Source: Alphaproteobacteria bacterium | GTDB lineage: Bacteria > Pseudomonadota > Alphaproteobacteria > UBA7985 > JAUIBT01 | Reading direction: 5' to 3' | Assembly (NCBI GenBank): GCA_030428255.1 | Contig: JAUIBT010000002.1 | Span: 62,001 to 126,000 of the forward strand | Length of the DNA stretch: 64,000 bases | Shown here: positions 53,682 to 64,000 of the stretch, piece by piece | Numbering within the stretch: the stretch's first letter is position 1 | How the letters are laid out: the number at the start of each line of letters is the position of its first letter | The notes under the pieces: model-generated | Database searches by the model: none | Told to the model about the DNA's origin: nothing | Seen by the model: the letters and a program-made list of their open reading frames with translations, nothing else | Position numbers and translations under genes: made by a program

Positions 53682-54518
53682 CTAGTAATTTGCGTCATAT
53701 GCGGTCACCCAAATGACGGCGTCTTGCGACAAGGTCTTGCCTTCATGGCTCGTTTGTGGGCCGACACCCAGCGCCGCAAAGCCCCAAGTACCCGGGTGCG
53801 GAATGCCAAAGCTGAAATAGCCGTGGTCATCGCTCAACACCACCAGGGCGCCGCCGGGCGGCTCGCTGCGCAGCGCGGGCCCCGCCGTGTTGGCCTGCAT
53901 ATCGGGCAAAGAAGCGATCAACTCGACCTCGATGGTCGCGCCCGCCACCGGTTGACCGTCGGACACCACGCGGCCGCGGAAGGTCGAGCCCGCCAGCACA
54001 TTGGTCGGTTTGACCAGCGGCAAGATCTCGGTCTCCAGGCCCTGAGGCTGATCCCAATCGGTCGGCAACTGGCCTTGATTGATGTATGACTTGGTGATTT
54101 GCTGGATGTAGATATCCTCGCTGGCCTCATAGAAAGGCGCAGGCTTGAGCACCACCACATAGTCGCCCGCGCGGCGGATTGGCAGCTCAGCGCGGTAGGC
54201 CGCAGCGGCATTGTCCGCGCCTTGAAATTCGATCGGTTGCAAGGAGCCCGTAAGGTCGATCTGCTGACCACGGTTGATGGCAAACAGGGCTTCTGGTGGG
54301 CCCATATCCATCACCGGACCATTGGAATAAGGGTGCCAAAATACCAACATAAGCGGCATGTCTTGCGCCCCGTTGACGTTGGTTGCCGGGCTATAGAGCA
54401 ACTGGAAGTGCGCGGCACTCGGTTGGCTCACACTCGCCAAAGCAAGCGCAGCCAGCGCCAACCCTGCGCGCAAGCGGGCCCGCAAGCCGTCTTGATCGTT
54501 TGCCACTAACCACCGCAT
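53682..54518 (-). CDS. NikK-like DUF4198 periplasmic protein of the metal transporter
   Basis: This 278-residue exported protein starts at ATG 54518 (MRWLVAND). The signal peptide ends near SQPSAAHF, leaving a mature N-terminal His as in metal-handling DUF4198 proteins. The core has HPYSNGPVMDMGPPEA, AGDYVVVLKPAPFYEASEDIYIQQITK, and an Ig-like C-terminal domain (GDG-like SDDHGYFSFGIPHPGTWGFAAL). It heads the transporter operon, directly under the cobalamin riboswitch. Confidence 0.83.
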   Translation of the reverse strand: MRWLVANDQDGLRARLRAGLALAALALASVSQPSAAHFQLLYSPATNVNGAQDMPLMLVFWHPYSNGPVMDMGPPEALFAINRGQQIDLTGSLQPIEFQGADNAAAAYRAELPIRRAGDYVVVLKPAPFYEASEDIYIQQITKSYINQGQLPTDWDQPQGLETEILPLVKPTNVLAGSTFRGRVVSDGQPVAGATIEVELIASLPDMQANTAGPALRSEPPGGALVVLSDDHGYFSFGIPHPGTWGFAALGVGPQTSHEGKTLSQDAVIWVTAYDANY

Positions 54519-54744
54519 ATCGACCACCCACACAGATCGACCGCCCAATTCGGGCGATCCTGTACGATCCAACCCGAAGGCAGCCGCACAGGTGAAACCA
54601 AGATCCAAGCCAGCACTTGAGCGCTGGCCGACACCAAAACAGGGGGTAATCGGCAAAAAGTGGGCGTCATCGCACCGCTAACTTGCTTCGCTAGACGATC
54701 ACCCCGTCGTCCAAATGAAGTACCCAAACCGAACGTCGGCTGGG

Positions 54745-54936
54745 GTATCGGCAGGTCTCCTGGCTCGCGCGTCTTTGTGGGTCCGGTCTTCCCGCTGGTT
54801 GGCAGCAGTGACACAGTCGGACGCACTCAGCGCTCACAGTTGCGGGGGCAGCTCTGGATGCGGTCCCTGTTGGGTACACCGTTCCAGATTCCCTTTTCAT
54901 GCCGGATGTTTACTCACCATCGCGGCAACCGATATG
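54745..54936 (-). ncRNA. Cobalamin (AdoCbl) riboswitch
   Basis: Read on the minus strand, the classic elements appear in order. They are AAAAGGGAA (around 54890), GCTGCCCCCGCAACTGTGA (around 54840), CAGCGGGAAGAC (about 54785-54797) and the B12 box GAGCCAGGAGACCTGCC (54750-54766). TATCGG (about 54931-54936) can pair with CCGATA at the 3' side as P1. It precedes the metal-transporter operon, which it would shut down when cobalamin is abundant. Confidence 0.93.
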
Positions 54937-55107
54937 TCTGGCCTAGCGCCCGGTGCGTCACCCTGTCAAGCAGATTTGTGCGGTCCCGAGCGCCGCACCA
55001 GCAAAGTCCCTGCTCCTTTTCCGCCCTTGCCTCTGGACAGGAGCGCTCTAGACTGGCAGCAGAGGCCGCGCAGACGACCTTTGGACAAAACTCGACAGGC
55101 GGAGATT

Positions 55108-55947
55108 ATGAGCATCATCAAGACAGCGGTATTTCCGGTAGGCGGCTTGGGCACGCGCTTCTTGCCCGCAACCAAGGCCATGCCCAAGGAAATGCTGCCC
55201 ATCGTCGATACACCGCTCATTCAGTTCGTGGTCGAAGAGGCGCGCTCGTGCGGGATCGAGCGACTGGTGTTTGTCACCGGCCGCCAAAAACACGCCATCG
55301 AAAACCATTTTGACCACATGTACGAACTGGAAGCCAACCTGGAAGCCAAGGGCAAAACCGAGTTCGTCCATTTGGTGCGCCAGCACCTGGGCGAGCCGGG
55401 CGAGATCTTGTTCACCCGCCAAATGCGTCCGGCGGGCCTGGGTCACGCGGTCTGGTGCGCGCGCCACGTGGTGCAGAACGACCCCTTTGCCGTGCTGCTG
55501 GCCGACGATTTTATCGATGCCGAGCCCGGCTGCCTGGCGCAAATGGTCAAAGCCTTTGAAGCCAAACCTGGCAACTATCTGGCCGCTATGGAGGTCGAGC
55601 GCGAACACGTCAACCGCTATGGCATCGCCGAGCCCGTGGCGGGCCAAGATCTTGGGACACAAGCCGTGCGCATCCAAGGCCTGGTGGAAAAGCCCAAGCC
55701 CGAAGAAGCCCCCTCGCGGCTGGCGGTGATCGGCCGCTATGTGCTGACCCCAGATGTGATGAAGCGCCTGCACAAGCTGGCCCCCGGTGCGGGCGGTGAA
55801 ATCCAGTTGACCGATGCCATTGCAGCAGAGATCCCCAACTGCCCGACCTATGCCTTCCACTTCGAAGGCCAGCGCTTTGACTGCGGCTCGAAAATCGGCT
55901 TTGTCCAAGCCACTGCCCACATGTCAGCCAAGCGCGGGCTGGCCTAA
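55108..55947 (+). CDS. galU: UTP-glucose-1-phosphate uridylyltransferase
   Basis: This 279-residue enzyme makes UDP-glucose for envelope polysaccharides. The nucleotide site is FPVGGLGTRFLPATKAMPKEMLPIVD. FVTGRQKHAIENHFD, RPAGLGHAVWCA and DDFID are also conserved, and the C-terminal block is FEGQRFDCGSKIGFVQA. I start at ATG 55108 after GGCGGAG; the longer frame passes through the riboswitch region. It pairs functionally with the following ugd gene. Confidence 0.96.
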   Translation: MSIIKTAVFPVGGLGTRFLPATKAMPKEMLPIVDTPLIQFVVEEARSCGIERLVFVTGRQKHAIENHFDHMYELEANLEAKGKTEFVHLVRQHLGEPGEILFTRQMRPAGLGHAVWCARHVVQNDPFAVLLADDFIDAEPGCLAQMVKAFEAKPGNYLAAMEVEREHVNRYGIAEPVAGQDLGTQAVRIQGLVEKPKPEEAPSRLAVIGRYVLTPDVMKRLHKLAPGAGGEIQLTDAIAAEIPNCPTYAFHFEGQRFDCGSKIGFVQATAHMSAKRGLA

Positions 55948-55984
55948 GCCAGGACATCAAGCCAGCACACGAAGCCAACACAAG
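55946..55984. repeat. 13-bp tandem repeat, 3 copies
   Basis: AAGCCAGGACATC, AAGCCAGCACACG and AAGCCAACACAAG follow one another, starting inside the galU stop codon (TAA at 55945-55947). Confidence 0.7.
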
Positions 55985-56107
55985 GCGCAGCCTGCGTCAG
56001 CCAGAAGACTTGCGCTTAACGCCCAGATCAAGCACAAGGCCCGGCAAGAGCGCGGCCAACCTTGCTGCCGTGTTGATCGAACCACTCAAAGCAACGGGGC
56101 TTGAGCC

Positions 56108-57418
56108 ATGAAAATTACAATGGTGGGTGCGGGCTATGTCGGCCTGGTCTCTGGCGTGTGTTTTTCAGACTTCGGCCACACGGTTGTTTGCGTCGAAAAG
56201 AACGCCGCAAAGCTGGCGAAACTGCGCGATGGGCAAGTACCGATCTATGAGCCCGGCCTCGACCTGCTGATGGAAAAGAACATGGCTGCTGGGCGGCTGA
56301 GCTTCACCAGCGATCTGGCCGAAGCCCTGGTCGAAGCCGACGCCTGTTTCATCGCTGTCGGCACCCCGACCCGGCGTGGCGACGGGCACGCTGACCTGTC
56401 GTATGTGCTGGAGAGCGCGCGCGAAATCGCCGAAGCCATGCCGCAAGATCTGGTGGTGGTGATCAAGTCCACCGTCCCCGTGGGCACCAACCGCAAAGTG
56501 GCGGACACCATCGCCCAGCAGCGGCCCGAGGTTGCATTTCACATGGCCTCGAACCCAGAGTTCTTGCGCGAGGGCGCGGCGATTGCCGACTTCACCCGCC
56601 CCGACCGCGTTGTGGTGGGCCTTGAGAGCGAACACGCCGAATCCGTGCTACGCGCCATCTATCGCCCGATTACCGGCGACCAAACCAAGTTGTTGGTCTC
56701 AGACCCAGAGACCGCCGAGCTGATCAAGTACGCTGCAAACTCCTTTTTGGCCATGAAGATCACCTTCATCAACGAAGTCGCCAATCTGTGCGAAAAGGTG
56801 GGCGGTGACGTGGAGGCGGTGGCGCACGGCATTGGCCTGGATAGCCGCATTGGTGAGCGCTTCTTGCAAGCCGGGCCAGGTTACGGCGGCTCGTGTTTCC
56901 CCAAGGACACTATCGCCTTTGCCCAGACCGGGCGCGACAGTGGCGCGGTTCAGAGCCTGGTCGAGGCGACCATAGCCGCCAACAACCAACGCAAGGCGGA
57001 CATGGCGGATAAAATCATTGCGGCCTGTGGGGGCTCGGTGGCGGGCAAGCGCATCGCGGTGCTGGGCGTGACCTTTAAGCCCGAGACCGACGACATGCGT
57101 GACGCGCCCAGCCTGGCCATCATTCCAGCCTTGCAAACGGCGGGTGCAGAGTTGGTGGCCTGCGACCCACAAGCAGCCCAGGAAGCCCCAAGTCTATTGC
57201 CCGGCTTAACCTGGTATGACGCGCCGCACGAAGCAGCCAAGGGCTCTGATGCTCTGGTCATCTTGACCGAATGGAACCAGTTTCGCGGCCTCAATTTGGC
57301 GGACATGGCTGCCACCATGCGCGGTCGCTGCTTTATCGACCTGCGCAACATCTACACCGCCGCTGAGGTGCAGGCCGCCGGTCTCAGCTATTGGTCAGTC
57401 GGCCGACGCCCGGACTAG
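56108..57418 (+). CDS. ugd: UDP-glucose 6-dehydrogenase
   Basis: This 436-residue enzyme oxidises UDP-glucose to UDP-glucuronate in two NAD-dependent steps. The Rossmann start is ITMVGAGYVGLVSGVCF. TPTRRGDGHADLSYV and SNPEFLREGAAI follow, and the catalytic Cys lies in GPGYGGSCFPKDT. The C-terminal UDP-binding domain has FKPETDDMRDAPS and EWNQFRGL. It follows galU by 160 bp and supplies a precursor for acidic polysaccharides. Confidence 0.96.
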   Translation: MKITMVGAGYVGLVSGVCFSDFGHTVVCVEKNAAKLAKLRDGQVPIYEPGLDLLMEKNMAAGRLSFTSDLAEALVEADACFIAVGTPTRRGDGHADLSYVLESAREIAEAMPQDLVVVIKSTVPVGTNRKVADTIAQQRPEVAFHMASNPEFLREGAAIADFTRPDRVVVGLESEHAESVLRAIYRPITGDQTKLLVSDPETAELIKYAANSFLAMKITFINEVANLCEKVGGDVEAVAHGIGLDSRIGERFLQAGPGYGGSCFPKDTIAFAQTGRDSGAVQSLVEATIAANNQRKADMADKIIAACGGSVAGKRIAVLGVTFKPETDDMRDAPSLAIIPALQTAGAELVACDPQAAQEAPSLLPGLTWYDAPHEAAKGSDALVILTEWNQFRGLNLADMAATMRGRCFIDLRNIYTAAEVQAAGLSYWSVGRRPD

Positions 57419-57575
57419 CGCAAACCGCGAGAAAACCGCACCACCTTCGAGCATAATTTTGCGCTAAAAAACAAAATGCTAGAGCGATGGCTCTGGCGCT
57501 TTGCCAAGCCCCATCGCTCCCCCGTCGGTCTAGGCCAGCCTGCGGACGGATGGGCACGGCCCCAGCCCAAACAAT

Positions 57576-57608
57576 AACACCCAGCCGAGCCCCGCTCCAC
57601 TGGGTGTT
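57576..57608 (-). terminator. Terminator hairpin after argG
   Basis: AACACCCAG (57576-57584) pairs perfectly with CTGGGTGTT (57600-57608), with a 15-base loop. On the minus strand the hairpin follows the argG stop by 21 bp and is trailed by ATTGTTTGG. It may also stop transcription from ugd. Confidence 0.75.
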
Positions 57609-57629
57609 GCTACTCTCAGTCTGCGGCCC

Positions 57630-58874
57630 TTACTTGACCTTCAGATTGCGCATCTGGTTGAGGCGCAGGCGCAGGGCGTTCAGCTTGATGAAACCCGCCG
57701 CATCTTGCTGATTATAAACGCTATCTTCTTCGAAGGTCACATATTCCTGGCTGTAGAGCGAGTTGACCGACCGGCGGCCAACAACGGTTGCGCTGCCCTT
57801 ATACAACTTGATGCGCACCTCACCGCTGACCCGCTCTTGGCTCTTATCGATCAGGGCTTGCAGCATCTCGCGCTCGGGGCTGAACCAGAATCCGTTATAG
57901 ATCAGCTCAGCGTACTGCGGCATGATCTGGTCCTTGAGGTGCATGGCGCCACGGTCCAGCGTCAGGCTCTCCATACCACGGTGAGCAGCCAGCAAGACCG
58001 TACCGCCGGGGGTCTCGTAAACGCCGCGCGACTTCATGCCGACATAGCGGTTTTCCACCAAGTCCAGGCGACCGATGCCGTTGGCTCCCGCCAGCTCGTT
58101 CAGCTTGGTCAAGAGGCTGGCCGGTGACAGAGGCTCGCCGTCAATGGCCACCGCATCGCCCTTTTCAAAGGCAATAGTGATGTAGGTCGGCTCGTCGGGC
58201 GCATCCTCCGGGCTGACCGAACGCGAATAGACGTATTCGGGCGCTTCGTCCCACGGCTCCTCCAACACTTTGCCTTCCGCCGAGATGTGCAGCAGGTTGG
58301 CATCGACTGAGAAGGGCGCCTCGCCGCGCTTGTCCTTGGCGATGGGAATCTGGTGCTCTTCAGCAAAGGCGATCAGCTTGGTGCGCGAGTTCAAATCCCA
58401 CTCCCGCCAAGGTGCAATCACCGTAATGTCGGGCTGCAAAGCGTAATAGCCCAATTCAAAGCGTACCTGATCGTTGCCTTTGCCGGTCGCGCCGTGGCTC
58501 ACCGCATCCGCGCCGACCTTTTGCGCGATTTCGATCTGCTTTTTAGAAATCAGCGGGCGCGCTATCGAGGTTCCCAGCAGATAGGTGCCTTCATACAGCG
58601 TGTTAGCGCGGAACATGGGGAAGACATAGTCGCGCACGAACTCTTCGCGCAAATCTTCGATAAAGATGTTTTCAGGCTTGATGCCCAGCAGCTCGGCCTT
58701 CTTGCGCGCCGGTTCCAGTTCCTCGCCTTGGCCCAGGTCGGCGGTAAAGGTCACGACTTCGGCGTTGTATTCAGTTTGCAGCCACTTCAAGATGACCGAG
58801 GTGTCCAGGCCCCCTGAATAGGCCAGAACGACTTTCGAAACATTGGGCTTTGAGGATGCGGACACGGGCAACAA
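57630..58874 (-). CDS. argG: Argininosuccinate synthase
   Basis: This 414-residue enzyme joins citrulline and aspartate with ATP in arginine synthesis. The PP-loop start is [28 protein letters not shown], the aspartate/citrulline block [15 protein letters not shown] and IAPWREW follow. [14 protein letters not shown] and [13 protein letters not shown] lie at the C terminus. It is monocistronic, with its own terminator. Confidence 0.97.
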   Translation of the reverse strand: MLPVSASSKPNVSKVVLAYSGGLDTSVILKWLQTEYNAEVVTFTADLGQGEELEPARKKAELLGIKPENIFIEDLREEFVRDYVFPMFRANTLYEGTYLLGTSIARPLISKKQIEIAQKVGADAVSHGATGKGNDQVRFELGYYALQPDITVIAPWREWDLNSRTKLIAFAEEHQIPIAKDKRGEAPFSVDANLLHISAEGKVLEEPWDEAPEYVYSRSVSPEDAPDEPTYITIAFEKGDAVAIDGEPLSPASLLTKLNELAGANGIGRLDLVENRYVGMKSRGVYETPGGTVLLAAHRGMESLTLDRGAMHLKDQIMPQYAELIYNGFWFSPEREMLQALIDKSQERVSGEVRIKLYKGSATVVGRRSVNSLYSQEYVTFEEDSVYNQQDAAGFIKLNALRLRLNQMRNLKVK

Positions 58875-59069
58875 ACTCCTTAATAGGCGGGCAGCAGGGC
58901 GGTTTGCATGGACTTAGCGCAGCAAGGGCGCAACTGCACCAATTTTCTTGGCCCATGAGATGCGGCGATGCGGCCAAGACGCCTGCAACCCGGCATGCGA
59001 AGGGTCTTGCGTCCAGGGCTCGCACCGCGTATCCCTTCGGGAAACGTATCAATCTGCCAGGATGACCCC

Positions 59070-59564
59070 ATGTCGGAAACGAGCAACACACTGACCGCTG
59101 ACGAACGCAACGCCTTGTTGGAAAAACTCGCCGAGCTGGTGGTCGAGGCTGATTTGACCGAAATCTCCTATTGCGAAGGGGAGATGGAGGTGGTGCTGAG
59201 CCGCCAGGCCACCGTAGCGCCCATGGCCCCCATGGGCTACGCGCCTGCCCCTGCGCCCGCCGCCGCACCTGCTCCGGCCGCGCCTGCCGCCAGTGCGCCC
59301 GCCCCTGCCGCCGCCGCACCAGCCAACGACGCAGACGCCATCAAAGCACCCATGGTCGGCACCATCTACCTGTCCCCCTCTCCGGATGCTGAGCCCTTCG
59401 TGAAGGTCGGCGATAGCGTCAAAGAGGGCCAAACCCTGTTGATCATCGAAGCCATGAAGGTCATGAACCCGCTGCCCAGCCCTAAGTCCGGCACGGTCAA
59501 AGCCATCATGGTCGATAACGGCGACCCAATCGAATATGACCAACCTTTGCTGGTGATCGCCTAA
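59070..59564 (+). CDS. accB: Biotin carboxyl carrier protein of acetyl-CoA carboxylase
   Basis: This 164-residue carrier starts at ATG 59070 after CCAGGATGACCCC. The N-terminal helix region (LLEKLAELVVEADLTEISY) is followed by an Ala/Pro linker (about residues 55-90). The biotinyl domain holds the modified lysine in EAMKVMN, with APMVGTIYLSPSPDA and GDPIEYDQPLLVI. It is 55 bp upstream of accC. Confidence 0.96.
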   Translation: MSETSNTLTADERNALLEKLAELVVEADLTEISYCEGEMEVVLSRQATVAPMAPMGYAPAPAPAAAPAPAAPAASAPAPAAAAPANDADAIKAPMVGTIYLSPSPDAEPFVKVGDSVKEGQTLLIIEAMKVMNPLPSPKSGTVKAIMVDNGDPIEYDQPLLVIA

Positions 59565-59619
59565 GCAGGCCTCCCACCGCGCGACCGTCAAGCCAAAGCC
59601 ACAGCCCTGAAGGCTCACC

Positions 59620-60949
<1,330 letters not shown>

Positions 60950-60960
<11 letters not shown>

Positions 60961-61591
60961 GCTGATCCTCGCCGCTTACCAGCAGGGGATTTTCCCCATG
61001 GCCGAAGATCGCGACAGCGACTACATCCGTTGGGTGCGCCCCGATTACCGTGGCATCTTGCTGACCCACATGACGCACGTGCCGACCAAGCTGCGTCAGG
61101 TGGTGCGCAAGCAGCTCATCAAGTCCCAAGACCTGCATATGACAGCCAGCCGCTGTTTTCGTGAGGTGATGCTGGCTTGCGCCGAACCCAAGCCTGGCCG
61201 CGATAGCACCTGGATCAACGACGCCATCTTGGACACCTATTGCGAGCTGGCTGATAACGGCCATGCTCAATCTATCGAAGTGTGGCAAGGCGAGACGCTC
61301 GTCGGCGGACTGTATGGCGTCCATATCGGCGGAGCCTTTTTTGGCGAGAGCATGTTTTCGCGCGCTTCCAATACCTCCAAGATTGCCATGGTCGGGCTGC
61401 TCTCTTGCCTGCAAGGTTCGGGCATTCCCTTGTTGGATACCCAGTTCTGGACCCCGCACCTGAGCCAATTCGGCGTCGATGAAGTGCCCGATCAGCTCTA
61501 CCAGTCCCTGCTGGATGAGGCCTTGGCTCTGCGCGCGCCCTTCGAGCCTTGTCTGTCGCCCGATGACCTGGATTGCTTCTTGCGCGGCTAA
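60950..61591 (+). CDS. aat: Leucyl/phenylalanyl-tRNA-protein transferase
   Basis: This 213-residue enzyme attaches Leu or Phe to N-terminal basic residues and so feeds the N-degron pathway. Family blocks are LAAYQQGIFPMAEDRD, IRWVRPDYRGIL, SRCFREVMLACAEP, TWINDAILDTYCEL, GLYGVHIGGAFFGESMFS and LLDTQFWTPHLSQFG. The start overlaps the end of accC, so translation may be coupled. Confidence 0.95.
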
Positions 61592-61784
61592 TGCGGCCTT
61601 GACCAGCGGCTTCAGGATTGATCCGCCCGCAAAAATGGGGCAGTTTGGTCAAAACAAAAGCAAGTCCTGCAGATAGAAAAAGAAAGTTGCGCCGCAGATC
61701 GTGAAGTTTGGGTCATAGGAAACGCTCAGACCAGCGGCAGCGCGCAACACGCCATTCAGCAGGACACCAAAGGGAGCGCAGTCC

Positions 61785-62204
61785 ATGCAACCAGTTGTTC
61801 TGGTGGCTGAAGATGAGACCAGCATTGTTGAGTCTTTGAATTTCATCCTGCGCCGTGCGGGGGCGGATGTGCGCATCTCCTACGACGGCGAGCAAGCAAT
61901 CCGAGACATCGCCAATGTCCGCCCGCACGCCGTGGTGCTGGATATTATGATGCCGCGCAAAGACGGCTTTGAAGTGTTGAAGGCCACCCGCGCCAACCCC
62001 GATCTTGCCGGTTTGCCTATCATCATGCTGACCGCCAAGGGGCAAGAGAGCGACCGTGAAAAAGCCGAAGCTCTGGGCGCCAGCGCATTTATGACCAAGC
62101 CCTTTTCAAACGCTGAAGTGGTGGCCACGGTCATGCAACTGGCTGGACAGCGCCTTGCCGATTGCCAAGCCTCTGCGGCCACGGCACCAGCCGCTGACGG
62201 CTAA
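61785..62204 (+). CDS. Single-domain response regulator (CheY-like)
   Basis: This 139-residue receiver domain has no output domain. The acidic pair is in VAEDE, the phospho-acceptor is Asp53 (VVLDIMMPRKDG), the Thr is in MLTAKG, and Lys105 lies in FMTKPFS. A short Ala-rich tail follows. It lies just upstream of a symporter-type sensor kinase gene, in the same direction. It is therefore a candidate phosphorylation partner or phosphate sink for that kinase. Confidence 0.88.
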   Translation: MQPVVLVAEDETSIVESLNFILRRAGADVRISYDGEQAIRDIANVRPHAVVLDIMMPRKDGFEVLKATRANPDLAGLPIIMLTAKGQESDREKAEALGASAFMTKPFSNAEVVATVMQLAGQRLADCQASAATAPAADG

Positions 62205-62212
62205 CCCCAGCC

Positions 62213-62596
62213 ATGCAGCCTAAACCGTTGCCGACCAATTCGCCCGCTATGTCGACCGAAACCCCAGCCAGCCAGGACAGCCTTGCCAGTGACTCGCGGG
62301 CAGATGAGATGTTTGATGGCGAGATTCAGGATGGCGACGCGGCAACCACCGAGCGCAAGCTGGGACCGCAGCCCTTGCCCCGCGCCCCTCAGCGCAGCCT
62401 GCTGTTGCCTGCAGCCTTCTTGTTTGCCGTGTCTGCGCCTGCCCTCTATACGCTCAGCGCCGCGACACAGCATCTCTCGCCCTGGATCTTGATTGCCTAT
62501 CTTTTCTTCGTCTGGGCGGCGGGCATCGCCTTGGCTTTTTGGCGGCGGCGCGGCCTGAGGCCCAACAGCAAGACGGGTTGGTCGGCGCGTGTTTAG
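62213..62596 (+). CDS. Small membrane protein upstream of the sensor kinase
   Basis: This 127-residue protein has a hydrophilic N-terminal half and two transmembrane helices (about residues 61-81 and 90-110) with a basic end (FWRRRGLRPN). ATG 62240 would give a shorter form without the first nine residues; neither start has a strong ribosome site. Its stop overlaps the start of the kinase gene by 8 bp, pointing to coupled translation. The arrangement recalls the small CbrX gene before Pseudomonas cbrA, but sequence kinship is not evident. Confidence 0.65.
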   Translation: MQPKPLPTNSPAMSTETPASQDSLASDSRADEMFDGEIQDGDAATTERKLGPQPLPRAPQRSLLLPAAFLFAVSAPALYTLSAATQHLSPWILIAYLFFVWAAGIALAFWRRRGLRPNSKTGWSARV

Positions 62597-64000
62597 TCCT
62601 GTCTTCGCCGTCACCCTATCGTTTGGCTACCTGGCCTTTTTGTTCGCGGTGGCCTTTTTCACCGATCGCCTGCGCCCGCATCACAAGCAGAGCCTGGTCG
62701 GTTCGCCGGTGATCTATACCCTGTCGATTTCGATCTATTGCACCAGTTGGACCTTTTACGGAGCGGTGGGCTCGGCGGCGAAAAATGGCTTGGAGTTCAT
62801 CACCATCTACTTAGGGCCAACACTGGTCTTCTTTGCCTGGTGGACAGTGCTGCGCAAGATGATCCGCATTGCCAGCCAACAGCACACCACCTCCATCGCT
62901 GACTTTATTTCTGCGCGCTATGGCAAGTCGGCGCGCGTATCGGTCTTGGTGACGCTGATCGCTCTAACCGCTACGACACCCTATATCGCGCTTCAGCTTC
63001 AGGCTGTGGCCACCAGCTTTGAGGCGCTGATATCCACCCCGACCCTCTCAATCCGCTCCTCGAACTTCTTCGGCGACATTGGCTTTTGGGTGGCGGTCAT
63101 CATGGCGGTTTTTGTCTCGCTTTACGGTGCGCGCCTGATCGATGCCAAAGAGCAGCACGCCGGCGTCGTGGCCGCTATCGCCCTGGAATCAATCGTCAAA
63201 CTTTTTGCGTTTGTCGCCATCGGCTTGCTGGTTATCTTTGGCTTGAAGCTGGGCACGCAGGGTTCGCCCTTAGCGCCCGAGCAGCTCAACCAAGCCAGCG
63301 CCCAGGTCTTGAGCCTGCGCGGGGGCGGCGCTCTTCGCTGGACCGCCTTGCTGTTCTTGTCGTCGGCTGCGGTCTTGTGCCTGCCGCGCCAGTTTCAGGT
63401 CACGGTGGTTGAGAACCGGCGCGAGCGTCACCTAGCCACGGCCTCCTGGCTGTTTCCGACCTACCTCTTCATTCTTTGCCTGTTTACGGTGCCCATCGCC
63501 ATTACCGGCCTGCGCCTGTTGCCCGGCAGCGACCCCGATCTGTTTGTCCTGTCAGTGCCCCTGTTCAGCGGTTACAGCAACTGGGCCTTGTTCGCCTATA
63601 TCGGCGGGCTAGCCTCGGCCACCTCCATGGTCATCATGGCCTCGATTGCCTTGTCGATCATGATGTCGAACCACCTGGTTATGCCTTTGATCTTGCGCTT
63701 TGAAGCCCTGGGCCTGTCGCGCAGCACCGACTTGACCCGCGTGCAAATTCTGGTGCGCCAGGCAAACATCGCCGTGCTGCTGTTGCTGGGCTTTTTGTAC
63801 TACTACCTCTCGCGGTCCAACGAGGGGTTGGCGGCCATGGGCCTGATCGCCTTTGCGGGCGTTGCGCAAATTTTTCCGGCCCTGATCGGCGGCCTGTTCT
63901 GGCGCGACGGCACCGAAGTCGGCGCTCTGGCGGGGCTGGCCGTCGGCTATTTGCTGTGGTTGTATTTCCTGATCTTCCCCACCTTGCAAGACACTGGTTG
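62589..64000 (+). CDS. SSS-family symporter domain of a CbrA-like sensor histidine kinase (partial)
   Basis: An open frame runs from GTG 62589 to the window end without a stop, about 470 codons. It has about 12 hydrophobic helices of the sodium/solute symporter fold. The marker segments are SISIYCTSWTFYGAVGSAAKNGLEFITIYLGP, QHTTSIADFISARYG, and TTPYIALQLQAV. These are diagnostic of the N-terminal membrane domain of hybrid sensor kinases such as CbrA, rather than of PutP itself. PAS, kinase and receiver domains are expected beyond the window, by inference. The start overlaps the upstream membrane-protein gene. Confidence 0.82.
   Translation, partial: MFSPVFAVTLSFGYLAFLFAVAFFTDRLRPHHKQSLVGSPVIYTLSISIYCTSWTFYGAVGSAAKNGLEFITIYLGPTLVFFAWWTVLRKMIRIASQQHTTSIADFISARYGKSARVSVLVTLIALTATTPYIALQLQAVATSFEALISTPTLSIRSSNFFGDIGFWVAVIMAVFVSLYGARLIDAKEQHAGVVAAIALESIVKLFAFVAIGLLVIFGLKLGTQGSPLAPEQLNQASAQVLSLRGGGALRWTALLFLSSAAVLCLPRQFQVTVVENRRERHLATASWLFPTYLFILCLFTVPIAITGLRLLPGSDPDLFVLSVPLFSGYSNWALFAYIGGLASATSMVIMASIALSIMMSNHLVMPLILRFEALGLSRSTDLTRVQILVRQANIAVLLLLGFLYYYLSRSNEGLAAMGLIAFAGVAQIFPALIGGLFWRDGTEVGALAGLAVGYLLWLYFLIFPTLQDTG

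Noticed and set aside
54660-55107. Long N-terminal extension of GalU or a separate protein
   Set aside because: The region contains the minus-strand cobalamin riboswitch, and the family start of GalU is at 55108 with a ribosome site.

Overview
The window is GC-rich, gene-dense bacterial chromosome. The gene content points to an alphaproteobacterium. The clues are obgE-proB-proA in one run, accB-accC followed directly by aat, glyQ-glyS, MocE-type ferredoxin and inositol genes, DUF2889 and DUF4864 proteins, a NikK/NikL-type cobalt/nickel transporter under a cobalamin riboswitch, and a symporter-type sensor kinase. I do not name a genus. I saw no rRNA, tRNA, CRISPR array, prophage or intact insertion sequence.

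Layout: 0-5 kb holds a polar amino-acid ABC transporter (binding protein and ATPase) and the two subunits of glycyl-tRNA synthetase. 5-9.5 kb holds two tandem exported DUF4864 paralogues, a drug/metabolite-type exporter and release factor 3. 9.4-15.5 kb is more mixed: a methyltransferase with an AT-rich upstream flank, a BKACE enzyme, an AraC regulator divergent from an exported cupin, a small winged-helix protein and a sugar-acid dehydratase. 15.8-23.9 kb is the most distinctive block: a PanB-like protein, a Rieske ferredoxin and a desaturase-like oxygenase (MocE/MocD type) on the minus strand. On the plus strand follow a LacI regulator, an IolI-like isomerase, inositol dehydrogenase, a tiny membrane protein, IolB and a PhyH-type dioxygenase. 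This looks like catabolism of inositol or a methylated inositol, with matching operators on both sides of lacI.

23.9-27.4 kb carries divergent gap and pyk plus a DeoR/GlpR-type regulator; a GlpR-like palindrome lies between gap and pyk. 27.6-31.2 kb has a two-helix coiled-coil membrane protein, an M20 dipeptidase and ChrA. 31.2-37.7 kb is a branched-chain acyl-CoA (valine/isoleucine) degradation operon. 37.8-46.6 kb contains a nitronate monooxygenase-like enzyme, obgE-proB-proA, a YiiX-like hydrolase, a lipoprotein, an IscU/NifU-like protein, folE and sufE. 46.6-50.7 kb holds an acyl-CoA synthetase and a salvage group (cdd, upp, pncA, HD nucleotidase). 50.8-54.9 kb is the B12-riboswitch metal transporter, followed by galU, ugd, argG, accB, accC, aat, a lone receiver protein, a small membrane protein and the 5' part of a CbrA-like sensor kinase cut by the window end.

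A pattern that gene annotation does not explain runs through the window. At eight places a short tandem array (units of 9-34 bp, unrelated in sequence) begins at or shortly after a stop codon.
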